Shown here: positions 1 to 12,300 of the stretch, piece by piece | Position numbering within the stretch: the first letter of the stretch is position 1 | Layout of the letters: each line of letters begins with the position of its first letter | From: Antedon mediterranea | Lineage: Eukaryota; Echinodermata; Crinoidea; Comatulida; Antedonidae | Length of the DNA stretch: 64,000 bases | Assembly (NCBI RefSeq): GCF_964355755.1 | Contig: NC_092672.1 | Coordinates: 4,464,001-4,528,000 of the forward strand | Reading direction: 5' to 3' | Made by a program: the position numbers and the translations under genes | Notes under the pieces: generated by a model | What the model was told of the DNA's origin: nothing | The model's database searches: none | Seen by the model: the letters and a program-made list of their open reading frames with translations, nothing else

Positions 1-258
1 TTATATAATTGAGTTGTGTATTTTTAATAAGTCTAAATGTCAAGTCATTTCAGCTGTCAGTCAAGTGATATCTTAAAATCTTTATAGCCTCTTACTAAAA
101 TACCAATGACATAAATACACAATTAAGCCAACATTATGGAGTAAGCATCTTGGAATTTGAATCGTATTAAACGTTTTATCCTTCAGAATCTGAATTAAGG
201 TAGAAAATAATGGTATCGTACACATTATTGTAAGCATAAAGCTTGGTTCCCATAAATC

Positions 259-499
259 TTGGTTCCCACTAAAACGCAACGTAACGCAGCGACGTATCGA
301 CGCAAAGTACTCAAAAGTACGCGCTGTACCATGTCTTTCAGTCTTCTTTTGCCTTGCATTTGTTTCGTAAAATCAAAATGATTTGATTTCCCGTAGCGAT
401 GTTTGCAGCACTGTCTGCATGTTCCCACTTGTGATTACGCAATACAGCACTTTGCGTCGATACGTCGCTGCGTTACGTTGCGTTCTAGTGGGAACCACG
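259..499. mobile_element. Foldback MITE-like element A
   Basis: The left arm (259-307) and right arm (450-499) are near-perfect reverse complements over about 50 bp, with outer ends reading TTGGTTCCCACTA and its complement. The middle (about 308-449) is unpaired and has no ORF of note. A second partial end (GCTTGGTTCCCA) lies at 241-252, so the insertion may be nested. Part of the interior is repeated, diverged, at 28055-28150. Long inverted arms and short length indicate a non-autonomous DNA transposon; the superfamily is unknown. Confidence 0.75.
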
Positions 500-505
500 C
501 TTAAT

Positions 506-686
506 GCGTGGTTCCCACTGGCGACGTAACACAAGGACGTAACGCAACGCAAGTGAATTGACCAATCACAAGCGATGGCTTATTCGCTTGTGATTGCTAA
601 CTGTCTATAACTTCGCTTGTCATTGGTTCAAACACTTGCGTTTCGTTTACGTCCTTGCGTTGCGTCGCTAGTGGGAACCAAGCTTG
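506..686. mobile_element. Foldback MITE-like element B
   Basis: Arms 506-577 and 612-685 are reverse complements over about 70 bp with a few mismatches. The ends again read GTGGTTCCCACT, so A and B share outer termini and belong to one family, placed head to tail only about 7 bp apart. The arm interior carries a TTGACCAATCACAAGCGA-like block that recurs at 720-745 and, degraded, at 26188-26310. No coding capacity. Confidence 0.75.
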
Positions 687-761
687 AGACGCAATGCATG
701 AGGCGTAGACGCAAAGTGAGTTGACCAATGACAAGCGACAGTTCGAATAATCCATCGCTGT

Positions 762-3300
762 TGATTTGAATTTGAATTACTTATTGCACCAAGCTTAATA
801 TCAGTTGTTGTATGCTTCTCACATTCGTGACAATAACAGCCGAAAAACTATAAAGTAGGCCTATCTTGTTCAAATATCTGGCTCTCGCACAAATATTTAC
901 ACGCTAATTCTTTTCTTTCAACTTTTCTGTCGTCTATAATAACTCCTACTATTTCCGTCTCTTTTATTTGTTTATGTAATGACAATTCTGATGGATAATT
1001 CGATGGAAACATTCCACATTTCATGTCATTGTTCTAATGGCGTAATGGAGCAGCTGTAGATTTTGGTAGTTTATCAATCGTAGTGTTTGAAATTGTGGCT
1101 GACATTCAGGCTTTTTCCAAGTCTAGTTATTGTCTTTCTAATGTTAGTCCACCAGTCGGCTTTTCGGTTTTACACGAGCTCAAATAATATACGTATTAAA
1201 CGCCACGCCAAAATATTTAATAATAATATTAAGTCAAAACTCGGTCTAGAACCTGGCATTTTACATAGGCCTAAATTTATTTCGAATTATACTTTAGGAA
1301 ATGATCAAATATGATATTTTCCATGAATTAACCATTGGAATCATATTTCTCTTCCTGTTGACTAATCATAATAGGTCTATAACAAAAATGCAAACAATAA
1401 TTTTATGACGCGTAATCCGAAATCCGATAATTTCACATGAAGCTAACATGAGACCAGCTTTTTCTATTATTCTATTACCAGACATCAGAAAGGCCTATTT
1501 GGGTCAAAGGTTGTTCACGTAACGTTATCTATGAGTAAATAAATATTGTTTGTTATAGATCGCATAGTGAAATAGGCTATATTAGTTCGAACGTTTCCAT
1601 ATAAAAGTTGATGGCCGACTGGACGAGCTGATCGAGGTAAGATATTATTAAAAACTCCTATTAACAGTTTCAGCAAATTATTTTGACATTGTTGAAAAAA
1701 TAAATTACTTATGGTGAAAAGTATAAGCATCACGATAGTTGAACATTTGTAGGTGATGGGTTGATTGTAATAATTGATGGAGTTGTGTATACGTGGAGTA
1801 TTACTATCTGTGTAGTTCGCTTCCAATTGTAGTATTTTTAATCATCACAAAAGAGAGTAGGTTCACCGCTTGTGCATTCAATCAATTGAGCAGCCTGTGT
1901 TTTATGAAACCGCTCAGCGAAGCCTTTTTAAGCCTTTGGGCAGATTTATGGGAGCAACAATCATCGTTATAGTTACCTTTTGATAAAAAGCAGGTCTAAA
2001 ACCTGTTTTGCACTAGGTAGTTGTATTCGCGCGACTCGACTATAATCGTGAGCTCTGGTTGCAGTTTGTTTTGCTACGCAAAAGTAGATGGAAATTTGAA
2101 TACGCATGCGCATAAACCGATGCTTTATTTAAGCGCAATTCGCAATAGTAAAACAGGTTTAACATGCAGACGATAAATGATGAGCAAATCAAAGTTCACA
2201 CTAGACTTGCTTCAAGTCTGTATTTATTGTCTTTTTTGTGTTATTCCACACGTCGTCGTTTCGATTTCTGAAAATGGATTATCCAAGCTCAAGTAATAAT
2301 ACGTATGAAACGCCATATGTGCACAAATATTTATCTTTTTACTAATATTAAGACAAAACTCCGTCTGGAGCCTAGACTAAAATCACACGAGCATGTATAT
2401 ATTCCAAACCACTACTGTATGTAAATTATGTTCTGATAAGGGTTTTTGCTGAGCAAATTTGCAAATTCTCTTCTTTTCTGGTTTAAACGCCGCGTCACTG
2501 ACCGGTTTATGTTAGCGACCCTACCACACCAGGTTATCTTTGGTTATATCATAGTCAGTAGAAAGTTACTTTCTATGTATTATGGTACCCAAGTAGGCTA
2601 TATTGATTTTGCCATCATTATGTGATATGTTTTAGGTTTTAGAGTTCAACAACTCGACGTAATCGTACATCCACATGTATACATGGAGAAATAAGTGTAT
2701 TTTTAACATGTGCAGAAGCATTAATAGCCAATTAATTATCCTTGTCTGTATAATAAATGAATTCAAAGATTTAAATAATCTTTATAATCTTTGTAAAAAC
2801 AGTAGAAAGGTAATAAGTAGAAATTATAAACAGGAATGATATCTATCTGTTACACAACGAGCCAAACACAAAGCGACCTTACATAGCTTGGCAGGGTTCA
2901 CCTGATTTAAAATAACCTGCATTATATAAATAATAATAATATTCAGTAATATAGGTACCGATTAGATACACATTATTTTATATATTTGTGTTAAGGATGA
3001 ATGGTCTCTGGAGATGGATAGAATTGCCTACTTTGCATAATTGCATTATAAATTCGATAATAAGCTAATTGAAGTGGTAGCCCTAGAGAGATGCAATGCT
3101 ATAACTGTATGCCTATATGCTGTGTGTGTGTGTCAATTTATATAATGAACCATGAACCATACTTGTGATCTGTACACGTCATTACCAATTCAGATGTATC
3201 GTAACTTAATTTGTCACATTATTCCAGATGCAAAGAAAACATCCAATATCGATGCGTACGTCTGATATATGATTCATTATTGGCAGTGGTGTTAGAATTC
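762..3300. other. Gene-free AT-rich spacer with a duplicated segment
   Basis: No convincing coding exon was found. The only clear structure is a diverged direct duplication of about 150 bp: 1111-1260 and 2207-2376 share the order of several blocks, including GCTCAA-TAAT-ATACGTAT, AAACGCCA and AAAACTC-GTCT-GA-CCT. A short TG run lies at 3120-3132. Short ORFs at 1087-1314 and 1515-1826 have no recognisable features. Confidence 0.5.
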
Positions 3301-3319
3301 AAACGTAAACCTGGACGTT

Positions 3320-3775
3320 ACACGCATGTCAAATGCGAGGCAATGGTGAATAGATTATCCTGCAGATACGTCACACTCGTTTCAAATGCGAGGCAATGGT
3401 GAAATGGCTTTCCTGCACATACATCACACGCGTGTCAAATGCGAGGCAATGGTGAAGGCGGCTCTTTAAATATAAACCCTGTCCTGTAAGATACGTTACA
3501 TGCGTGTCAGATGCGAGGCAACGGTAAATGGGGGTTTCCTTTAAAAAAATGTTATCAGTACTTGCGTGTCAGATGCGAGGCAGTGGAGACATTTCTTTTT
3601 CTTTAAATAAAAACCTGGTCCCATACGTTACACGCGTGTCAAATACGCAATTGTGAATTGGTTTTCTTTATACAGATATAAACCTAGTCCTGTAAATACG
3701 TTATATAAGCGTGAATGCGAGGCGACCGTGAATTGGTTGGTCCTGCTACACGCGTGTCAAATGCGAGGCAATGGC
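3320..3775 (+). repeat. Degenerate minisatellite, about 8 units
   Basis: A core GCGTGTCAAATGCGAGGCAA followed by TGGTGAA recurs about eight times (near 3332, 3378, 3430, 3503, 3563, 3632, 3708 and 3748), spaced 45-75 bp apart. Units differ by substitutions and by variable linkers containing TACGT and CCTG. The 63 aa ORF at 3211-3402 partly reads this repeat and is not considered a gene. Confidence 0.8.
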
Positions 3776-3779
3776 GTAT

Positions 3780-5855
3780 GTTCATGCTGTACATCATAAA
3801 ATAGGAATAATTTTTAGAATGTACACATATTATTTAGCTTTAATTTCACCTGTTCCGACTAAAAGGATTAATTTGACGATGACGTAGTGATTAAGACCAC
3901 AATTATCGGTGATAAGATGATGACAATGATCAAGCTATAGTAACCAAATAACCATGATGATGTAGCAATGACGTCACAAGGGCGATAATGATGAAGACAT
4001 TAATGATATAGATACTGATGATGATGATGAGAAATACGCTGATGAATGGAAAATGACTTTGTGCCGTTAAATGTTAATAAACCTTGTCAATCGCTGTTAC
4101 AAGAGTCTTATTTAAGCGAGAAAGAAAGTAAATTGACATTGACATAGAACTTGGTAATTTTACTCGTAATTAAAAAGGTAGTAAACCATAGACAGATAAG
4201 TCTAATTGCTTGTCAGATTGTCAGACGTAAGAAAACTGATCTCTTGAACAAACACGTCCATCACTTTCTCATTCGTCTTTTATAGTAATAAATATTACCT
4301 ATTATTTATTATACCTAAGTCGTATTACCATTACCGTGTAATAGGCCCGATATTAAATGTCAGCAAAATTGAAAAAAAAAAAAACCCTTATACGTAATTT
4401 CAGCCTGTGTAATTACCAATCGTTTTCTGAGATTCATGAATTTTGATGGCAATAACACGTCTTAGAGTGTGAGTAAACGTTTCCCAGTAGAAATCATCTT
4501 ACGCCTAAGAATTGAATGTAATGATGCAGCAAGGTGAATAGGAAAAAACACACGTGCAATGAACATACGATTAGCATACCATCAAAGATTAAAATATAGA
4601 TAGATGTTTCTAAAATCGATTTTGAAGAATGAAAAGCTCAGGGCTATAATCGGTCATTTCTGTCACATGTTGCCAAAACCGAAGGAAAGAGGACATTTTA
4701 AATACAATTAAAACAATAGAGCAATTGAAATTTAATTTGTCATCGTTTCAAGTGCGTATTTCTTAGCAAAATGGACACTTTAGTTAGCTGTGAACTGCAT
4801 TCAATCTACTAAAACTTCCATTAGATGAGTTACTTGAAAAGCCCTCTAGGTAAACGGTGACGTAATCTTCCGACAAAAAGTAAATCTTAAATATCTGAAT
4901 TTGACGGTAAATAGGCTTCTATACATTATAAACGTTATAAAAAAGATTCAGATTCGATTTATTAATAAATAGTACAAAGATAATTGTAGACTCAGAGTAC
5001 CGTAACTATACTGTATAGCCAGCCGCAATCATTTTCATTTAATTTATTCAGTTATTTACAATAAAAAATCATGTTCATTTTCGGACATGCAGAAATGTAT
5101 TTTTGTTTTAATGATTTAGCTAATATAATGCAAAAAAAAAAAATGAATTTCAGGTTGGGTGTATATTATTTTCTTAGAATTTTATAGAACAAAATTATTC
5201 ATTCACAATTATTGTTGTTTAAAAATTAAAGTTTGCATTATTCTTGTTATTCGATAAATTAGAACTTTCTTTAGTGAAAGCACTTTAGTGCTCCCTCGTT
5301 TAAAAAAAATCGTAGGTCGGTCCCTGAATATTTGCAATAAAAAATAGTCATTCATTTATTTTTAGCCCGTCAAAAGGGAGATTCCGCGCCCCCGGCGATA
5401 TAGGCCTACCCCCTGGTTCCTCTCCTGATATTATTAGGCCTACAGTTAGGCCTACGAACAATCTTCTCATAGTATTCATTGTCCTCGTTTTCCTTTGTAG
5501 TCTGTAATTAATAGAGGAAATTCGTTTTATTTTTCAGAAAATGCTGATGAAAATCAACCTTTTTTAGCAGCTGCCAGTCTTGAATTAGTAACCTGTGCAC
5601 TGATTTAGTCATTTAAATTCTCCTTAATGTTGGCATGATTTTAAAAATAAAGAAGTAAAACGGTAACGTTAATTATCTGCGTCATATAGAGTGAAATGTG
5701 TACTACAAACAGCTTGATTCGATTCAGTCAGAACGCTTCACCGACGTATTCACACGGTAGTATAGTTCTCTCGTGCGTTTGCCCGGGAAAGTGGTAACAG
5801 CTTGGACGAAAATGTTCAGTACGTTCTGTTTAAGTGTACAAGATAAAGCGACTCC
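3780..5855. other. Spacer upstream of ABHD15
   Basis: No coding sequence seen. A degenerate GAT/ATG-rich tract lies at about 3865-4050. A GC-richer patch with AGGCCTA words lies at about 5380-5460. The last few hundred bases should contain the ABHD15 promoter and 5' UTR, but no TATA box or first exon could be assigned. Confidence 0.4.
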
Positions 5856-7013
5856 ATGATATATATTGTGTTTTTGTTTCTTGTCCGGGTGATTGCAAGC
5901 GTTGTTGTCCCATTGCTTGGGAAAATGGAGGACGTTAAAAGTTGCGTTCCATCTCTGTTCTATCAAGAATCATCGTTGATGAAATTTGTTCGTCGAAAAT
6001 GTACTTTGTTGAAATCACCGTATAAACCGACGTTATGGGCAATGAATAGGCATGTTCAGACGGCGTTGACTCTTTTGCTGCCGACGAACGAAGAAATGAA
6101 CTACAACCGTCAGTATTTACAAATGGGTGATGGAGGGCTGGTTGCATTGGATTGGGTTTTACCAATTCATAAATTTTCAGACAAACTCAACGCGAAAACG
6201 CCGCTTGTTATCATTCTACCTGGTCTTCCTTCAAACTCATTCCCAGTCAGTAATATATGTGATATCGCCAGAACCCATGGTTATAGAGTAGTTATATTTC
6301 GTAAAAGAGGTCACGATGGCGTACCATTAACAACACCGAAGTTACAAAGTATTGGCGATTGTACGGATCTGCGTGAAACAGTTAAATACATACGTCAACA
6401 GTATAAAAAAGCAAAGATGGCAGCCGTTGCATACGGGTCTGCCACAGGCCTTCTCCTGTCCTACCTCGGTGAATTTGGTTCATCGGCAGATTTATCAGCT
6501 GCCGTTAATATATCACCAAGTTACGATTTACAAGAACAATTTGACACGGATTTTAGAAATCCGTACAATTGGTTGATGTTGCAATATGCTAAGTTTCAAT
6601 TAAGTCAGCATGCTGGTGCGTTACTTCAAACAGTGGATTGTGACCGCGCATTTCAATCGTCTTGTCTGTCTGATTTTGAAAAAACCGTTTACGCAAAAAT
6701 GTACGGTATACACAACATGGACGAATACTGGGAGAAAAATAATCCATTGAGAGAAGTGGATGAGGTAGCCGTTCCATTACTTTGTATTAACAGCCTGGAT
6801 GATCCAATTTGTCCAGGTTCTAAGATCCCGTATGACCTATTCACAACGCTCCCTAATGCCATGTTGGTAACCACGAAACGTGGGGGTCATTGTGGATTTT
6901 TCCAGTATTTAAGACCAGAAAGCTGGGCTGATCAGTTGACTATACAGTATATAGATAGCGTTTTGCAATTTGTACATCTACAAGACGGGTTCATGAGAAA
7001 TAGTAGATTTTAA
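5856..7013 (+). CDS. ABHD15: ABHD15-type alpha/beta-hydrolase-domain protein, intronless
   Basis: One uninterrupted 385-residue ORF; an in-frame TAA at 5844 makes the ATG at 5856 the first start. Residues 1-22 are hydrophobic (signal anchor or membrane segment). From about residue 84 it follows human ABHD15 closely: YLQM-GDGGLVALDWV (87-101), VIFRKRGHDG (146-155), LLLSYLGEFGSS (199-210), PLREVDEVAVPLLC (297-310), DDP (315-317) and GGHCGF (343-348). The nucleophile elbow is YGSATG (193-198) with Ser195. This is not a GxSxG motif, and ABHD15 of vertebrates is similarly unusual next to ABHD1/3. Candidate acid D315/D316 and His345 are present. Vertebrate ABHD15 is a membrane-associated protein linked to insulin control of lipolysis; whether it is a hydrolase is unsettled. 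The nearest alternative, ABHD1/3, fits less well. A possible poly(A) signal lies at 7209-7214. Confidence 0.9.
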   Translation: MIYIVFLFLVRVIASVVVPLLGKMEDVKSCVPSLFYQESSLMKFVRRKCTLLKSPYKPTLWAMNRHVQTALTLLLPTNEEMNYNRQYLQMGDGGLVALDWVLPIHKFSDKLNAKTPLVIILPGLPSNSFPVSNICDIARTHGYRVVIFRKRGHDGVPLTTPKLQSIGDCTDLRETVKYIRQQYKKAKMAAVAYGSATGLLLSYLGEFGSSADLSAAVNISPSYDLQEQFDTDFRNPYNWLMLQYAKFQLSQHAGALLQTVDCDRAFQSSCLSDFEKTVYAKMYGIHNMDEYWEKNNPLREVDEVAVPLLCINSLDDPICPGSKIPYDLFTTLPNAMLVTTKRGGHCGFFQYLRPESWADQLTIQYIDSVLQFVHLQDGFMRNSRF

Positions 7014-8664
7014 ACAAAAGACACACTGGACAATTAAAACAAATGATGATGAGACATATTATAAGCCTACTGTTCCTATTAAAAAAAACATTTATTAGGG
7101 TTGGCCTATATTGTATTAACAACAAATATTGTTTTTCGTAGTACAGTATTGTTCGATGTTTTCATGTTGCTAAATTTCTAATGCCTTTTTTAATATCACA
7201 TTACTACAAATAAATAGGCCTAACATAGTACGAGAGAGACCGACAAAACATAATTTATAGGTACCAGCTTATAGTTAAGATTAGGCCTTTAAAATAGCTT
7301 TGTCGTTAATATAAGTATGTAGCCAGAACGTTGGGCTTGATTTTTTTTTCATTTCAGATTATATTTCACTTTGTGAATTTTAAATTTATTACTTTAGCAT
7401 AATATATCACTATTGGCCCGGATACTATTTCAAATTAGCGGTCATGGTAGTGGTTTAATGATAATAATGAGCTTATATGAAATGCTCTAGGGAGGGTAAT
7501 TTAATTAAAAGAAGAGTGTTTTCTTCTGCTTGTTTGTACTTTGTAGATTTTATAATACAAAATACTACGGTAATATTGCATTCAAATTTGTTATTACAAT
7601 TTTTGTATCTTGAAATAAAATCTTTGTTTTGTCATAGCGCCCTCTGGAAATCCCAAACTCTTTTTCTCAACCTTCTTGTGCGCGTCAGAGAACTCATGCA
7701 TGGAGTGCAGGTATAGTATAATTAACATAACGAACGTCATTAGTGATTACAAGATATGACGTTTACTTACGTAAATATTCTTATGTCTATTTTGATACAT
7801 TTGAACTTGAGAAATAATAAACGATATCATTAAAACAAACCAACTCAACTCGTCTATTTACTCAGCAATTGTATTTTGAATGAAAATACATTCGGTTTGG
7901 ATTTTCTAAAAAAAACAAAACAACTAATACCATAGGCCTACTATTTTTTTTACTGAAAATAACAATTATGAAGACGTCATTATAGTCGTTGAAAATGAAG
8001 ATGATGAAAGGAAAGGACATCGACTTTTATTCGTTGTGTGATGATAATTTATGATTATAGTGACGATGATATTATAACAATCAAAATTAATGTGATCATT
8101 TTTGTTCGACAATGATTCCTAATAAATTATGATGATGACCAAACAATAGGACGGATTAACCCAGAAAGGTATGAAATAGATTTATTATTAATAAAGACAT
8201 ATTGTGCCCCGGCCCCCTCAAACGTTGTTTTATTTTTTTTAATATGCCATTTTAATGTCACATAATAGAGCCGTAGTTATTCACTCTTTGACCAAAAGTT
8301 GGATGGAAAAAAAATATTTGAAATCAATAGGTTTTTATTTGAATTTAACCGTTTATTTTGTCTTTCTATAAATGAAAACATTTCTATTTTGTTTTTATTT
8401 CTACTTTATTAAAACTGCGAAAATGGCCTATTAAAATTATTTTTTAAATTAATCATCATTCATGTTTTTGGTTACAATACATCGGTCGACGATTTCGTTC
8501 TATTAAGGCCAATAAGGCACGATTTACAAATAGTTTCTTTCCAGGATCTATTAGAGCCTTAAACATAATGTAGACACTTTTTTTGTAATGTTTTTTGTTT
8601 TTGAGTTCGTGTTGTGTCCGTTGTTCTGCCAACAGAGCAAACAGAATTTCTATGTTTTTTCTTA
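7014..8664. other. ABHD15 3' flank and spacer
   Basis: AT-rich sequence without a recognisable gene. AATAAA at 7209-7214 is the nearest poly(A) signal downstream of ABHD15. A diffuse GAT-rich tract lies at about 7970-8140. The 79 aa ORF at 7477-7716 shows no domain. Confidence 0.4.
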
Positions 8665-9202
8665 AAGATGTATTGTCCCTTGAAACACAAAAAATGAAGG
8701 TCAAAATATTCTATATTTAAATTGGATATATCAAAGTAATATTAAAGTTATTCACTTTAAGTTAAAAATTCAAGCCAAAAACAACAAGTTTACCTAATTA
8801 ACAGGTAAATTAATTTGATCACATTTCTTCTGGAAAATTGCCGCAAGCGAAAGTAAACAAAGATTTAAAACCATGAGTATGCATTTAATGCATGATGCTA
8901 ATTAGGATTGTTTACGACTCGTAACGGTTGAGAAGGTGTTTTCACACAGATCGCGAGGAAGGTTTATGATTATGCATACAAAGCTCGTTGCATTATGAAT
9001 ATGATGCAATATGTTTTGATCGAAAACTTTCAAAGTTATTTTTAGAACTAAAAAACGTCTGTATTTCAGTTTAATGATTTTTTTTTTCGACTAATTTTTG
9101 GTGAAAGTTAATAACTATTATGATACTTCAAAATGACCCACCTTTTTTCAAAATATTAAAAAAAAAATTTTTTGAGAATTAGTCATAGGGACAATACATC
9201 TT
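8665..9202. mobile_element. Terminal-inverted-repeat element J upstream of TUFM
   Basis: The ends are inverted copies: AAGATGTATTGTCCCTTGA at the left (from 8665) and its near-complement ending AGGGACAATACATCTT at the right (about 9187-9202). Sixteen bases are identical between arms. The interior is AT-rich with no transposase ORF, so it is a non-autonomous element of about 540 bp. Its right end lies about 120 bp before the TUFM start codon. Confidence 0.6.
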
Positions 9203-9321
9203 GATACTTGACTTGACTTATTAATTCGGCTGATATGAGAAAAACCCTGGCAACCTTTACTGACACACATGGTAATTTCTTTCCAACCGGCGGACCGGAG
9301 AAAAAATTTTAGCTGAGCAAA
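9203..9321 (+). promoter_or_regulatory. Presumed TUFM promoter / 5' UTR
   Basis: The 119 bp between element J and the TUFM ATG must hold most of the 5' UTR and perhaps the start of transcription. It contains a short GC-rich block, CCGGCGGACCGG, at about 9287-9298 and no clear TATA box. The start context is AAAATGG. Assignment is by position only. Confidence 0.35.
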
Positions 9322-12300
9322 ATGGCAGCATTATTCGCACTTAACGCCCGAAATCTTGGAAAAGGTAAGCTTTATGTCACTTTTAATAATATTTTGCATA
9401 ATATTTTATAGATGTAGTTGTTTTTGTGTAATTTTTATAGCTTTAAATTATGTTTAACGTAAAGGCTAGGCTAAGCTAGGTCATTTAATAATAATGTTTC
9501 CGCTCGAGCTGCTAACGGGAAAAGTCGTCGCGATTAGATGAGCTTTCCGTCCAGAGAGATGGTGACCTAGGCCTACACGTTTTATATTTCGTAAATAAAT
9601 AATTGACTTTACAATTATGATAACTTTGGTTTCATAGGTATTCAACAATGTATACTACAACAATGTTGCTTATCACAAAGTCTGACTAACACAGCTAGAA
9701 AGGTGAGTTATTTATTTAAATTGAAAAATAAATCTAGCCTGTACTAGTACAGGCCTAGCTAGTAGGATAGTACTATCAGCTATAGGTAGGCTAGCTACTG
9801 AATACACTATAGTAGCTAGCCTAGTAAATAGTATAGTAGAGGGCTTTCTGTAGCTAGGCTTGCTAAGGTTTATTACATATTTCATTTTATATATTTGTTT
9901 AATCTTTGATGACTATTATTATTAATGATTTATTAACAAGAAAATTTGTAATAATATTTAATAAATTTCATACCAATCAAATTAAAATAAAATTTTAATC
10001 TGCATCTTTTATAATAAATGAATAAATTTCTATATTTTTTTCTCAGAGTGAATTAATGAGAAGAGCAGCACGTTTATATGCTACGGATGCTAAAGCAAAG
10101 TATGAAAGAACAAAACCTCATGTTAATGTAGGAACAATCGGACATGTTGATCATGGGAAAACAACTTTAACGGCAGCAATTACAAAAGGTTTGTGTAGTG
10201 AATATATCTTAGTTGGTTCCGAGCTTTCTCAGGCGTATATATATAACTCCACGCGACGTACACAGCTGTCACTGAATGATAACTTATACAAAAAGTATAT
10301 TTAACACAACTAGAACTTTTATTCCTTGTAATTCGATTAATACATCTTTCTACCACTACCAGTCAAGCCTTATTTTCCTTATCATCTTTCCGTTTATCTA
10401 CTCTGATCTTATTCTCTCTTCTCCTTTATCTACTCTGATCTTATTCTCTCTTCTCCTTCATCTACTCTGATCTTATTCTCTCTTCTCCCCTTAATATCTA
10501 TTACATTCCACTTTTATACTGGATATGCAAATTTTAGGCTTCAGAGGAGGATAACATTTTCTCTCCAAAATTTATACGATTTTGATTGGCTAATAATAAG
10601 GCGGACCTGGTCTAAAGCATCCTTCTCTAAACACAGAGAATCACAACATAATAATATGACAGTTTGTTTCAGGGTTGTAATGTCAATAATGTTCATATCT
10701 TTAAATTAAAGCACTGTGATAAAACAGTTTAAAATTGTACAAATTTAGAAGGTTTCACATACACTATGAATCTGTAAAGTAGAACCCATATGTGGACACA
10801 TTCACGTCCTCTTAATACAGGTTTAATAGAATTTGGCCGTAGTCCTAAACATATATTAATCCTTGTTGTTTCATAATGCACTTGTCAATTGTATGACCCA
10901 CTATACGACCCCCGGGAGAGGTGCGTCATTTGTCCGATGTGCATCATACCTTATGAATACCATGACGCACATGTGCGTAAAAAAATGTGACCTACCTTTA
11001 GTTGACCATGACGCACCCATTTTGACGCACTGTGACCATGTTTTTTATGATATTTTTAGTGGTAAAGTGACGGACATTGACACACCATCGTTCATTGATG
11101 TGATGTACCTGTTAGGTTTTTTTACGCACCCCTGCGTTAGTAATTATTTGTAAATGATGCACCTCTCCCAGGGGTCGTATAGTGGGTCATACAATTGACA
11201 AGTGCGTAAGTCTGTCCCCTGAATAAGTCTGTCCCCTGAATAAGTCTGTCCCCTGAATAAGTCTGTATCTTGAATATAAGTGTTGTCCCTGATTAAGGAT
11301 TCTACTGTAATACATTAAACCCTTCTCCTTTTATAAAACACTGAGCACTATTATTTAGTAATTTATTTATTATTTTAATACAATAATATTTCTCTAATAG
11401 TTTTATCAGAAGAAGGAGCATCAACATTTCACAAATATGACGATATTGATAACGCACCAGAAGAAAAAAAACGAGGCATTACGATAATAGCCGCACATGT
11501 AGAGTATGAGACGCCCAACAGACATTATGCCCATACAGATTGCCCAGGTCACGCTGATTATATTAAGGTACGTGTGAGAATATGAAAGTCACGACAGACA
11601 TTATAGTCATGCAAATATAGCTGAGAATATGAAAGTCACGACAGACAATATAGTCATGCAAATATAGCTGATGTTATAGTATGTGTAATAAAACCGTTGG
11701 ATTTACTTTTGCAGGAAATAAAAATAATTATCAACTAAATGTAATGCAAGTCTAAATCCTGAAAGTTGTTGCAATGTAACATAACTCTCTCATTCCAAAT
11801 ATTTATCCTATGCCCCTGGATGCATTATTTTTTTTCCCAATGAGGTTAAGGCAGAAGTCATGAATAATGCATTACCTTAATTATTTTCTATTATAAAGAA
11901 TTCCTAAATATATAACTATAACTTAGTCCTCTAAATAATCTCTTAACTATTAAACAAGACATAGTAATGTTGAGAATTGAACCCAGGACTAGTGTCTTAG
12001 TCTGAAGCCTCAGCCACTAGACCAAACTTTTTTTGACAAATCTCTCCATACTTAAAAAGCTCCCCTGTATCTCCTAATTTAAGTCATAATTATTCCCATG
12101 AATTATTCATGCTTTCTGTTATAAACTCATAGTGGAAAAAATAATGCCCCCTGGACACCATGCTTTTAAAAAATTATCGAATACATATAGAAATTTTGAA
12201 ATTATTATTTTCACAGAACATGATTACTGGGACAGCGCAGATGGAGGGAGCAATCCTGGTTGTAGCGGCAACCGATGGCCAGATGCCACAGACAAGAGAA

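Noticed and set aside
10863-11153. 96 aa ORF
   Set aside because: Lies within the inverted-repeat element G and reads through its terminal repeat.
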